The translations under genes and the position numbers were made by a program. The notes beneath the pieces were generated by a model. The model made no database searches, had not been told where the DNA came from, and worked only from the letters and a program-made list of their open reading frames with translations. From Nocardia aurea (GTDB lineage: Bacteria; Actinomycetota; Actinomycetes; Mycobacteriales; Mycobacteriaceae): DNA of 64,000 bases. This document shows, piece by piece, positions 1 through 7,962 of the stretch. The stretch covers positions 124,001-188,000 of the forward strand of contig NZ_QCYJ01000154.1 in NCBI RefSeq assembly GCF_003123685.1, read 5' to 3'. The stretch's first letter is position 1, and the number at the start of each line of letters is the position of its first letter.

Positions 1-1
1 C

Positions 2-520
2 GGCGAACGCGTCGAGGACAACCTGCGGACGATGCCCTACACCGAATCGCACACCATCCACTCCGATCCCGACCACCCGCACGCCTACGCCGCCACCAAC
101 GCGCTGCTCGGCGCGTTCACCGAGGAGACGGTGACGGCATTGCTGGCGACGGCGGGCCCGGACGGGCCGGTGCGGGCCGTGGTCGACATCCGCCACCTCG
201 GTGGAGCGCTGCGTGACCGGGACGCCGCCGCGTCGATCGACCACCGCGACGCCGCCTACCTCGTTCGGGTCATCACGATGCACGCTCCCGGCGCGGGACC
301 GGCGGTGCCCGAGGAACACGGGATCGTCCGCTCGGCACTGGCGCCGTGGACTATCGGCCACAACCTGAATTTCCTGTACGGCGCCGGATCGGGCGCAGAC
401 GAAGAGCAGACCCGAGCGGGCTACGACGCCGCGACCTACGACCGCCTCGCCGCGCTGAAGGCGAAGTACGACCCGCGCAACATGTTCCGGTTCAACCGCA
501 ATATCCGTCCCGCCGACTGA
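2..520 (+). CDS. FAD-linked oxidoreductase (BBE family), C-terminal part
   Basis: The reading frame is already open at the left edge, so only the last 172 or so residues are present. The end of the protein carries the berberine-bridge-enzyme (BBE) signature of a conserved Tyr/Asp-rich stretch followed by LKAKYDPRNMFRFN, which closes over the FAD/substrate pocket in FAD_binding_4/BBE oxidases. Such enzymes bind FAD covalently or tightly and oxidise sugars, alkaloids or polyketides; the substrate cannot be told from this fragment. An internal ATG at 32 is not the true start. It reads toward the SPFH gene but is separated from it by a promoter-like region, so the two need not be co-transcribed. 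Confidence 0.8.
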   Translation, partial: GERVEDNLRTMPYTESHTIHSDPDHPHAYAATNALLGAFTEETVTALLATAGPDGPVRAVVDIRHLGGALRDRDAAASIDHRDAAYLVRVITMHAPGAGPAVPEEHGIVRSALAPWTIGHNLNFLYGAGSGADEEQTRAGYDAATYDRLAALKAKYDPRNMFRFNRNIRPAD

Positions 521-559
521 GCGCGCGCCCGTAGGTCTTGCCGTCGCGGCCGGATGCGC

Positions 560-583
560 TATCGTAGTGATATCACTTTGATA
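560..583 (+). promoter_or_regulatory. Palindromic operator/promoter of the SPFH-RHH pair
   Basis: Two overlapping copies of TATC-N5-GATA occupy 560-572 and 571-583 and include the perfect 12-bp palindrome AGTGATATCACT at 566-577. The block sits 14 bases ahead of the SPFH start and just upstream of the GGAGG at 587-591. Ribbon-helix-helix proteins bind such short symmetric sites as dimers of dimers, and one is encoded two genes in, so autoregulation by that protein is the natural inference. Confidence 0.5.
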
Positions 584-596
584 CCCGGAGGATGTC

Positions 597-1481
597 ATGA
601 AGCTCAGGTCCGCTTTCCACGTCAACGGTTTTCTCGTGCTGTTGGCCTGGTTGGTGCTCACCCTCTTCTTCGGCGCGGCGGCCGCCGTCGGCTATGTCGC
701 CGCGGCGGACGGCGGGAATGTCCCCGCGCTGGTCGCCGCGATCGTGGCGACCGTCGTCGTGGTGGTGCTCCTGCTGCTGGCGACCGGGTTGACGGTGATC
801 AACCCGAACGAGGCGAAGGTGGTGCAGTTCTTCGGGCGCTACATCGGTTCGGTGAGCGAACCGGGCTTCTACTCGGTCGTGCCCCTGACCGATCGCAAGA
901 GCATCTCGCTGCGCGTGCGCAATTTCGAGACTCAGAAACTCAAGGTCAACGACGCGGACGGCAATCCGGTCGAAATCGCCGCGGTGGTCGTCTACCGCGT
1001 GGTCGACAGTTTCAAGGCGGCATTCGCCGTCGACGACTACGAGGAGTACGTCGAGACCCAGTCCGAGGCGGCGGTCCGTCATCTGGCGACGACCCACCCC
1101 TACGACGCGCACGACGCCGACCGCACCAGCCTGCGCGACGGCACCGAGGTGGCGGAGGAACTGACCGTCGAACTGCGCGAGCGCACCGAGCTGGCGGGTA
1201 TCGAGGTGCTGGAGGCCCGCATCACCCACCTCGCCTACGCCCCGGAGATCGCCCAGGCGATGCTGGTGCGTCAGCAGGCCGCCCAGGTCGTCGCGGCCCG
1301 CACCCACATCGTGGAGGGCGCGGTCGGTATGGTCGGTCTCGCCCTGGATCGACTCACCGCACAGGGCGTCGTAGAACTCGACGAGGAGCGAAGGGCCGCA
1401 ATGGTTTCCAATCTGCTGGTGGTGCTGTGTGGCGACCGCGCGACCCAGCCCGTCGTCAACGCCGGCACTCTCTACAACTGA
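597..1481 (+). CDS. SPFH/Band 7 domain membrane protein
   Basis: This 294-residue protein has two hydrophobic segments (about residues 12-36 and 43-68) followed by a stomatin/prohibitin/flotillin (SPFH) domain. The domain begins around INPNEAKVVQFFGRYIG and runs to an Ala/Glu-rich helix near residue 235. SPFH proteins oligomerise on the membrane and scaffold microdomains or quality-control complexes; no enzymatic residues are expected. The start is supported by GGAGG six bases ahead of the ATG. The gene for a 58-residue ribbon-helix-helix protein follows after 8 bases, so the two are almost certainly one transcript. This SPFH-RHH pairing recurs in actinobacteria as far as I recall; its physiological role is not settled. 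Confidence 0.85.
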   Translation: MKLRSAFHVNGFLVLLAWLVLTLFFGAAAAVGYVAAADGGNVPALVAAIVATVVVVVLLLLATGLTVINPNEAKVVQFFGRYIGSVSEPGFYSVVPLTDRKSISLRVRNFETQKLKVNDADGNPVEIAAVVVYRVVDSFKAAFAVDDYEEYVETQSEAAVRHLATTHPYDAHDADRTSLRDGTEVAEELTVELRERTELAGIEVLEARITHLAYAPEIAQAMLVRQQAAQVVAARTHIVEGAVGMVGLALDRLTAQGVVELDEERRAAMVSNLLVVLCGDRATQPVVNAGTLYN

Positions 1482-1489
1482 GTCCCGGC

Positions 1490-1666
1490 ATGGTCGAACG
1501 CAAGAAGCTACTGCTCCGTCTCGACCCGGCCGTCCACGAGGCCATGGCCAAGTGGGCGGCCGACGACTTGCGCAGCATCAACGCCCAGATCGAATTCGCG
1601 TTGCGCCTCGCGCTCGAACAGGCGGGACGCGCGCCGAGACGACGGGGCGATGACACCGCGACATGA
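1490..1666 (+). CDS. Small ribbon-helix-helix DNA-binding protein
   Basis: This 58-residue protein begins MVERKKLLLRLDP and continues with two helices (HEAMAKWAADDLRSINAQIE), the layout of Arc/MetJ-type ribbon-helix-helix proteins: a basic beta strand followed by two helices, with the conserved RLDPAVHEAM turn. It lies 8 bases after the SPFH gene. It probably binds the overlapping TATC-N5-GATA palindromes at 560-583 and represses the pair. HicB-like antitoxins share this fold, but no toxin gene is adjacent, so a local transcription factor is the better reading. Confidence 0.7.
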   Translation: MVERKKLLLRLDPAVHEAMAKWAADDLRSINAQIEFALRLALEQAGRAPRRRGDDTAT

Positions 1667-1751
1667 GCGCGGCCAAATACCGCGTTTCCGGGGTGGGAGC
1701 GGGCAGGATGTACAGCGATCCACCAGCAATCCCCTACTTCAGGAGCGAGCG

Positions 1752-1952
1752 ATGCAAGGCACTGTCAAATGGTTCAACGCGGACAAGGGCTTCGGCTTCA
1801 TCGCCCCTGACGACGGAAGCGCGGATGTGTTCGTCCATTTCAGCGCCATCGGAGGCAGCGGTTTCCGCAGCCTCGATGATGAACAGCGCGTGGAATTCGA
1901 GGTGACACAGGGCCCGAAGGGTCCGCAGGCCGATAACGTCCGCCTGCTCTGA
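1752..1952 (+). CDS. cspA: Cold-shock domain protein (CspA family)
   Basis: This is a 66-residue single cold-shock domain. It begins MQGTVKWFNADKGFGFI, carrying RNP-1 (KGFGFI), and continues with DVFVHFSAI, carrying RNP-2 (VFVHF). The aromatic residues that stack on single-stranded nucleic acid are therefore intact. CSD proteins melt RNA secondary structure and are often abundant constitutively in actinobacteria as well as after cold shock. AGGAG at 1741-1745 fixes the start. The gene stands alone, facing the methyltransferase gene that reads in from the right. Confidence 0.93.
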   Translation: MQGTVKWFNADKGFGFIAPDDGSADVFVHFSAIGGSGFRSLDDEQRVEFEVTQGPKGPQADNVRLL

Positions 1953-2124
1953 TCTCGTCGGTCGATGCCACGGACTCGTGACAGCAGCGCCTGCCGGGTC
2001 CTGGCATTGCATTCGGCGAACGCGCCGACCAGCTGATCGTCGATCGTCCGTTCCCGACCGGGTCGGCCTCGGTGGTAATCCACTGGCAAATACCCACCCG
2101 GACACGTGAGCGGGGCGGATGCCG

Positions 2125-2976
2125 TCAGCCCGCCGGTTTGGTGCTGACGAAGATGGCGGTTCCGGGGAAGATCTCGCCGCGCAGCGGACTCCACTGCCCC
2201 CATTCCCGGTCGAGCCATTCCGGCCAGTCGGGTTCGACGATGTCCTCGACGACGAGACCGGCGGCGACGAGTTCCCTGACCCGATCTCCGATCGTGCGAT
2301 GGTGCTCGACATAGGTCGGTGTGCCGTCCGCGTCCACCTCCACGTAGGGGGTGCGGTCGAAGTACGGGATGGCCGCGGTCAGCCCGGCCCGGCCCGGATC
2401 GTCGGGAAAGATCCAGCGCAGCGGGTGGTTCACCGAGAACACCCAGCGCCCGCCGGGGCGCAGCACCCTGGACACCTCGCGCATCACCCGGGCGGAATCG
2501 GCGACGAACGGAATGGCGCCGAAGGCCGAACAGGCGAGGTCGAAACTGGCGTCGGCGAAGGGCAGATCCTCGGCGCCCGCCTGGACCAGCGGCACCGTCG
2601 GCCCGCCGCGCGCCATCGCCGCGAGTCCGCGCTCCAGCATTCCGCGCGACAGGTCCAGGCCCACCGGCAGGCCGCCGTGTCCGGCCAGCCAACGCGAACA
2701 GGGCGCCGAACCGCATCCGATCTCCAGGATCCGCTTGCCCTCGATATCGCCGAGCAGGCGCATATCGCCCTCGTGCAGCCCCTCCGGACACCAGACGAAC
2801 TCACCGCCGGGGGAGTCGACGCCGAGGAAGTCGGCGTGGGTCTCGTGGTACTGGATCGCGTCGGCGTCCCACCACCGGCGACTGGCGTGCTGACTGGCGG
2901 CGGAACCGATTCGTGTGCGCGCGGTTCCGGTGGTTCCCAGCAGTGCGTTTGCTTGCGCATGGCGATCTTCCGACAC
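2125..2976 (-). CDS. Class I SAM-dependent methyltransferase
   Basis: This 283-residue protein has a Rossmann methyltransferase core. Motif I is LEIGCGSAP (around residue 84), a motif II acidic position follows in VGLDLSRGML, and the post-motif region is LRPGGRWVFSVNHPL. This is the Methyltransf_11/25 type; the acceptor substrate is unknown. The GTG start is preceded by TAAGGT six bases upstream (2983-2988), which could be a -10 box of a leaderless transcript; AAGG within it could instead act as a ribosome-binding site. It is divergent from rpsA, sharing a roughly 300-bp control region. Confidence 0.85.
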   Translation of the reverse strand: MSEDRHAQANALLGTTGTARTRIGSAASQHASRRWWDADAIQYHETHADFLGVDSPGGEFVWCPEGLHEGDMRLLGDIEGKRILEIGCGSAPCSRWLAGHGGLPVGLDLSRGMLERGLAAMARGGPTVPLVQAGAEDLPFADASFDLACSAFGAIPFVADSARVMREVSRVLRPGGRWVFSVNHPLRWIFPDDPGRAGLTAAIPYFDRTPYVEVDADGTPTYVEHHRTIGDRVRELVAAGLVVEDIVEPDWPEWLDREWGQWSPLRGEIFPGTAIFVSTKPAG

Positions 2977-3012
2977 GCTGAAACCTTATCCCGGCGTGGC
3001 GTGCGGACCGGT

Positions 3013-3042
3013 TTGCCCGTGCCGACCACGGTCGCGTACGCT
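3013..3042 (+). promoter_or_regulatory. rpsA: Candidate rpsA promoter
   Basis: TTGCCC at 3013-3018 and TACGCT at 3037-3042 are spaced by 18 bases, close to the housekeeping -35/-10 pattern. This would give rpsA a 5' leader of more than 200 bases. The near-palindrome CTACAGTGTAG around 3105 lies in that leader. This is inferred from motif and position only. Confidence 0.3.
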
Positions 3043-3270
3043 GAACCAGCGAGTGCCTTCTGTACTGGCGTACCGATGTAGTCGAGGGTGACGATCCACC
3101 GACGGCTACAGTGTAGTGAGTAACAGGGGGCCCGTGCTGGGTTTCACAGTGAGTGCAGTACGTGCGGTAGGTTCCCAATGTCCGTCGTCGCATCGTCGCG
3201 GTGATCTCGCAGCGTACCGAAAGTTCCAATGTCCGCAACCGACCACAATCCGTCCGGAGCAAACCGACAC

Positions 3271-4749
3271 ATGCCCACCACCGTCACCTCGCCGCAGGTA
3301 GCCGTCAACGACATCGGCTCCGCCGAGGACTTCCTCGCCGCCATCGATGCCACGATCAAGTACTTCAACGACGGCGACATCGTTGAGGGAACCATCGTCA
3401 AGGTCGACCGCGACGAGGTCCTGCTCGACATCGGTTACAAGACCGAAGGCGTCATCCCCTCCCGCGAACTCTCCATCAAACACGATGTCGACCCGAACGA
3501 GGTCGTTTCCGTGGGTGATGAGGTGGAGGCCCTCGTCCTCACCAAGGAGGACAAGGAAGGCCGCCTGATCCTGTCGAAGAAACGGGCGCAGTACGAGCGC
3601 GCGTGGGGCACGATCGAGGAGCTCAAGGAGAAGGACGAGGCCGTCAAGGGCACCGTCATCGAGGTCGTCAAGGGCGGCCTGATCCTGGACATCGGTCTGC
3701 GCGGCTTCCTCCCGGCGTCGCTCGTCGAGATGCGCCGTGTCCGCGACCTCCAGCCGTACGTCGGCAAGGAGATCGAGGCCAAGATCATCGAGCTGGACAA
3801 GAACCGCAACAACGTGGTCCTGTCCCGCCGCGCGTGGCTGGAGCAGACCCAGTCCGAGGTGCGCTCCGAGTTCCTGCACCAGCTGCAGAAGGGCCAGGTC
3901 CGCAAGGGTGTGGTCTCCTCGATCGTCAACTTCGGCGCCTTCGTCGATCTGGGCGGCGTGGACGGCCTGGTGCACGTCTCCGAGCTGTCCTGGAAGCACA
4001 TCGACCACCCCTCCGAGGTCGTCGAGGTCGGCAACGAGGTCACCGTCGAGGTTCTCGACGTCGATCTGGATCGCGAGCGGGTTTCGCTGTCGCTCAAGGC
4101 GACCCAGGAAGATCCGTGGCGTCAGTTCGCCCGCACCCACGCGATCGGCCAGATCGTTCCGGGCAAGGTCACCAAGCTGGTTCCGTTCGGTGCGTTCGTG
4201 CGCGTCGAAGAGGGCATCGAGGGCCTGGTGCACATCTCCGAGCTGGCCGAGCGCCACGTCGAGGTTCCGGACCAGGTCGTCGCCGTCGGTGACGACGCGA
4301 TGGTCAAGGTCATCGACATCGACCTCGAGCGTCGCCGGATCTCGCTGTCGCTGAAGCAGGCGAACGAGGACTACCACGCCGAGTTCGACCCGTCGAAGTA
4401 CGGCATGGCCGACAGCTACGACGACCAGGGCAACTACATCTTCCCCGAGGGCTTCGATCCCGACACCAACGAATGGTTGGACGGCTTCGACAAGCAGCGC
4501 GAAGAGTGGGAAGGCCGTTACGCCGAGGCGGAGCGTCGTCACAAGATGCACACCGCGCAGATGGAGAAGATGGCGGCCGACGCCGCGGCCGAGGCCGCGA
4601 ACGGTGGCGGTTCGTCCAACTACTCCTCCGAGAGCGGTGGCGGCGCGCAGTCGTCGTCCTCCTCCAGCCCGGCCGAGTCCGCAGGCGGTTCGCTGGCCAG
4701 CGACGCCCAGCTCGCGGCCCTGCGGGAGAAGCTCTCCGGCAACGCCTGA
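3271..4749 (+). CDS. rpsA: 30S ribosomal protein S1
   Basis: This 492-residue protein has four S1 RNA-binding repeats at roughly residues 34-103, 121-186, 207-275 and 292-361. The last two are recognisable from VNFGAFVDLGGVDGLVHVSE and VPFGAFVRVEEGIEGLVHIS. S1 delivers mRNA to the 30S subunit. The sequence is nearly identical over the repeats to mycobacterial RpsA as I recall it. The ATG at 3271 gives MPTTVTSPQVAVND, matching the mycobacterial N-terminus, so I prefer it to an in-frame ATG at 3229. The C-terminal 130 residues are acidic and then Gly/Ser-rich, with GGSLASDAQLAALREKL at the end, conserved in actinobacteria. A strong terminator follows. In M. tuberculosis coaE is next; here it is 6.9 kb away. 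Confidence 0.97.
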   Translation: MPTTVTSPQVAVNDIGSAEDFLAAIDATIKYFNDGDIVEGTIVKVDRDEVLLDIGYKTEGVIPSRELSIKHDVDPNEVVSVGDEVEALVLTKEDKEGRLILSKKRAQYERAWGTIEELKEKDEAVKGTVIEVVKGGLILDIGLRGFLPASLVEMRRVRDLQPYVGKEIEAKIIELDKNRNNVVLSRRAWLEQTQSEVRSEFLHQLQKGQVRKGVVSSIVNFGAFVDLGGVDGLVHVSELSWKHIDHPSEVVEVGNEVTVEVLDVDLDRERVSLSLKATQEDPWRQFARTHAIGQIVPGKVTKLVPFGAFVRVEEGIEGLVHISELAERHVEVPDQVVAVGDDAMVKVIDIDLERRRISLSLKQANEDYHAEFDPSKYGMADSYDDQGNYIFPEGFDPDTNEWLDGFDKQREEWEGRYAEAERRHKMHTAQMEKMAADAAAEAANGGGSSNYSSESGGGAQSSSSSSPAESAGGSLASDAQLAALREKLSGNA

Positions 4750-4771
4750 TTCGAGTAGTAGACACCACGGC

Positions 4772-4805
4772 GGAAGGCCCCGGTCCATACGGACCGGGGC
4801 CTTCC
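4772..4805 (+). terminator. rpsA terminator hairpin
   Basis: A perfect 15-bp inverted repeat (4772-4786 and 4791-4805) with a 4-base ATAC loop lies 22 bases after the rpsA stop. There is no T tract, which is usual for actinobacterial intrinsic terminators. Confidence 0.8.
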
Positions 4806-4877
4806 CCGCGTCCCGGCACCTTCCCGCCACCGCGATCGGGACCGTTGCCGCATGTCGGGCGGGTACCCTGAGCTGCG

Positions 4878-5510
4878 ATGTCCGATGTCAGCGTGGAGTC
4901 CTCGGCGGGCGTGTGGGAGCGCAGGAAGCGCGAGGCGATGAGCCGTATCCAGGCGGTGGCGCTGGATCTGTTCGAGGAATACGGCTACCGGGCGGTGACG
5001 ATCGAGCGGATCGCCAGCGAGGCCGGGGTGTCGGCCAGTTCGGTGTACCGGTATTTCGGCGTCAAGGAGATGCTGGTCCTCTACGACGAACACGATCTGC
5101 GGATTCTGGAGGCGATCAGGGACAGCGGCGGCGGCGAACCGATGCCGCCCGGCGAACTGATCGCGGCGGCCAGGCTACTGGCGCCGATGCTGATCGAATC
5201 GATGCTGACGCGCGAGACCGAACTGCGGCTGCGTAGGCGGATGCGCTACGTGGCGACCATTCCGGAGATCGCCGACGCGCAGAACCGGCAGATGCGGGAT
5301 CTGGAATCGCAGATCGTCGCGTTGTTCGCCGAGCGCACCGGCGGCGATCCGAACGATCTGCGGCTGTGTGTCGCGGCGGCCACCGGTGTCTGGGGGATCA
5401 TGGCCGCGCTGAATCATTGGACGACAGCGGATTTCGTTCGCCCGCTGCGTGAGGTCTACACCGAGGCGGTCGACGCGGTCGTCAGTGCGATCGAACGGAT
5501 TCTTCTCTAG
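4878..5510 (+). CDS. TetR/AcrR family regulator
   Basis: This 210-residue protein has the TetR N-terminal helix-turn-helix (about residues 18-64), with VTIERIASEAGVSASSVYRYF as the recognition region, followed by an all-helical ligand domain without recognisable family assignment. TACCCT at 4864-4869 lies eight bases before the ATG and there is no Shine-Dalgarno, so the mRNA may be leaderless. The 3' end overlaps the 3' end of the convergent MMPL transporter gene by 29 bases. Control of that transporter, through the repeat at 7727-7753, is plausible but not shown by the sequence. Confidence 0.88.
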   Translation: MSDVSVESSAGVWERRKREAMSRIQAVALDLFEEYGYRAVTIERIASEAGVSASSVYRYFGVKEMLVLYDEHDLRILEAIRDSGGGEPMPPGELIAAARLLAPMLIESMLTRETELRLRRRMRYVATIPEIADAQNRQMRDLESQIVALFAERTGGDPNDLRLCVAAATGVWGIMAALNHWTTADFVRPLREVYTEAVDAVVSAIERILL

Positions 5511-7713
5511 CGGAACCGAATCGCGGCAACCACCAATTCCAACGCCCGAACAGTTGCATGAACGCGGGCACCAGCACCAGGCGCACGATCAGCGCGTCGA
5601 TCGCGATCGCCACCGCGAGCGCGAATCCGATCTGCTGGAGTTCCAGCACATCCGCGGTGACGAAACTGGCGAACACCGCGACCATGATCGCCGCGGCGGC
5701 CGTGATGGGCCGGGCGGTGCGCTGCAACCCCTCGGCGACAGCGGCGGCGTTGTCCGGATTCCGGTCCCACGCCTCCTTCATCCGCCGGATCAGGAACACC
5801 TCGTAATCCATGGACAGGCCGAACAATACGGCGAACACCAGCATCGGTAGATAGACCTGGAGGAATCCGGTGCTCTCGAAACCGAGCAGTGATTCACCGA
5901 TGCCGTGCTGGAAGACCGCGACCGTGATTCCCAGTGCCGCACCGGTAGCCAGCAGATTCAGCAGAATCGCCTTGAACGCCAGCACGATACTGCGGAACGC
6001 GAACACGAGGAACGCCAGCGAGACCGTCAGCACCAGTCCGATCACCAGGAACAGTCGATCGGTGATGCGTTCGGAGACGTCGGCGAAGGTGGCGGAGGTG
6101 CCGCCGATGTGGATCTGCGCGCCGGTGACCTCGTCGGCCTCGGCACGGATGTCGGCGGTCAGTTCGGCGACGGCGGTCGAGTCGAAGGTGTCGCGTGGCA
6201 CGACGGTGGCCAGAACGCGCCCGTCCGCCTGTTGCGGGATGACCCGGATGACCCGTTCGTCCGCGGCGAGCCCGTCGATGAACGTCGCGACCCCGGTCGA
6301 GGCCGACGCGGCGAGTGGGCCGTCGTCGGGACCGGTCGCGACGAGAGTGATCGGCCCGAGTAGTCCCGGCCCGAAATTGTCCTCGACGAGGGTGGTGGCC
6401 CGGCCGCTCGGCCGCTCGGCGAGCGAACCGATACCCATGTCGACGCCGTACTGGATACCGGTGATCGGGAACGCGGCCAACAGCAGCGTGCCGACACCCA
6501 GCGCGCCGAAGAGCACAGGTCTGCCCATCACCAGGCGCGCCCACCGCGCCCAGTTGTTCGACGCTGTCGCCGAACGGGTCTCGGCCGGTCGTAGCCGTGC
6601 GGGCAGCGCGCCGCGATTGATCGCGGGCCCGAGTACCGCGAGGAGGGCGGGCAGCAGTGTGAAGGCGGCGGCGAGCGTGGCGACGACCGCGGTGACCACG
6701 CCGATCGCGATTCCGGTGAGCATCGGCAACCCGACCACCGCGAGCGAGCACAGCGAGATCATGACGATGATGCCCGACGCGAGCACCGTGCGGCCGGTGG
6801 TGTCGAGGGCGACGCCGATCGCGGCCTCGATTTCGGCTCGCGCCCTGCGATCCCCGATGCCGCGGCGGGTCGATTCCTCGTTGAACCTGCTGACGATGAA
6901 CATCGCGTAGTCGATGGCGGTGCCGGTGGCGATCATGGTCGCCACCGAGAGCACCAGCGAATCGAAGGTGAGGAAGGTGGTGAGTCCGAACAGGACCCCC
7001 ACACCGACCGCGATTCCGGCGACGGTGACGGTGATCGGGATCGTGGCGGCGACCGCCGCGCCCAACGCGAGAACCAGCACCGCCGCCGCGACCGGCAGGC
7101 CGATCCCCTCGGCACGCTGCATATCGGCGGTCTCGATCGCCATCAGGTCGGCCTGGATCGGCGCGTAGCCGGTGATCGACGCTTCGATCCCGCCGCCGCT
7201 GATACCCGGTTGGGAGCCCAAGGCGGATTGCACACGGATCGCGACATCGACCCGCTCGGCCATCGACCCGTTCAGGCCGACGATGCCGAAGGCCGTATGC
7301 CCGTCCTCGGAGATCTGGATCGAGGGGACCCCGTCGAAGGGTCCGACCACCCCGGCGACGCCCTCGGTCGCGCGTGTGGTGGCGAGGGCGGAATCGACGG
7401 CGGCTCGGAATTCTGGTGCGTCGGCGCGGTATCGGTCGGAATGGAAGACGATGACGTCCTGTTCCGCACCCATCTGCGAGAAATGTTCGGCGGCAAGCTG
7501 TTCGACGCGGTTCGAGCCCGATCCGGGCACCGTGTAGTCCGGTGCGCCGAGGCGATCGTGCAGCGCCGGGTAGCCGGCGCCGCAGAGCAGGACCAGCAGT
7601 ATCCAGCCGCCGAGCACGATCCGGCGATGCCGGGCCATGAACTCACCCCACCGGCCGACCGCCCCCGGTCGAGTCGCCGGTTGCGGTCGTTCCACGGTGG
7701 CGTGCGTTGTCAT
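5482..7713 (-). CDS. MMPL family (RND superfamily) transporter
   Basis: This 743-residue protein has the MMPL layout: one N-terminal membrane helix (about residues 30-50), a large extracytoplasmic domain, five clustered helices, a second soluble domain (from about residue 380) and a last helix cluster. Asp-Tyr pairs in AIDYAMFIV and LSMDYEVFLI match the proton-relay pairs known from MmpL3. MMPL pumps export lipids, siderophores or drugs; the substrate is unknown. The ATG at 7713 is chosen because GGGAGGG stands six bases ahead of it; the frame stays open much further upstream but shows no homology. There is no MmpS partner. A repeat resembling an operator lies 14-40 bases upstream. Confidence 0.92.
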   Translation of the reverse strand: MTTHATVERPQPATRPGAVGRWGEFMARHRRIVLGGWILLVLLCGAGYPALHDRLGAPDYTVPGSGSNRVEQLAAEHFSQMGAEQDVIVFHSDRYRADAPEFRAAVDSALATTRATEGVAGVVGPFDGVPSIQISEDGHTAFGIVGLNGSMAERVDVAIRVQSALGSQPGISGGGIEASITGYAPIQADLMAIETADMQRAEGIGLPVAAAVLVLALGAAVAATIPITVTVAGIAVGVGVLFGLTTFLTFDSLVLSVATMIATGTAIDYAMFIVSRFNEESTRRGIGDRRARAEIEAAIGVALDTTGRTVLASGIIVMISLCSLAVVGLPMLTGIAIGVVTAVVATLAAAFTLLPALLAVLGPAINRGALPARLRPAETRSATASNNWARWARLVMGRPVLFGALGVGTLLLAAFPITGIQYGVDMGIGSLAERPSGRATTLVEDNFGPGLLGPITLVATGPDDGPLAASASTGVATFIDGLAADERVIRVIPQQADGRVLATVVPRDTFDSTAVAELTADIRAEADEVTGAQIHIGGTSATFADVSERITDRLFLVIGLVLTVSLAFLVFAFRSIVLAFKAILLNLLATGAALGITVAVFQHGIGESLLGFESTGFLQVYLPMLVFAVLFGLSMDYEVFLIRRMKEAWDRNPDNAAAVAEGLQRTARPITAAAAIMVAVFASFVTADVLELQQIGFALAVAIAIDALIVRLVLVPAFMQLFGRWNWWLPRFGSAREESVRSH

Positions 7714-7726
7714 CGGCCCTCCCGGG

Positions 7727-7753
7727 GTCACTACCTGAAAGTCACTATCAGGT
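7727..7753 (-). promoter_or_regulatory. Candidate operator upstream of the MMPL gene
   Basis: The 7-mer GTCACTA is repeated at 7727-7733 and 7741-7747, 14 bases apart, and is overlaid by the inverted repeat ACCTGA (7733-7738) / TCAGGT (7748-7753). The size and position just upstream of the MMPL start fit a TetR-type operator, perhaps for the regulator at 4878-5510. Confidence 0.45.
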
Positions 7754-7962
7754 TTTCCCAGTCTAGGAACTCCGGCGAGGGAGACGCAAGGGCGATGCCC
7801 GGATGGATCGGTCGCGGCCGGAGCGACCATGAAGGTCGAGATCACCGACGACCACGGGTGGATCGGGGCGGTTCTCCGGGAGTGAGGTGCGGTTCGCGCT
7901 CGAATACGGACCGACCGCATAAAGATTCGCGCGCGCGGGATTCGGCGGTAGTCTCCACCGGC

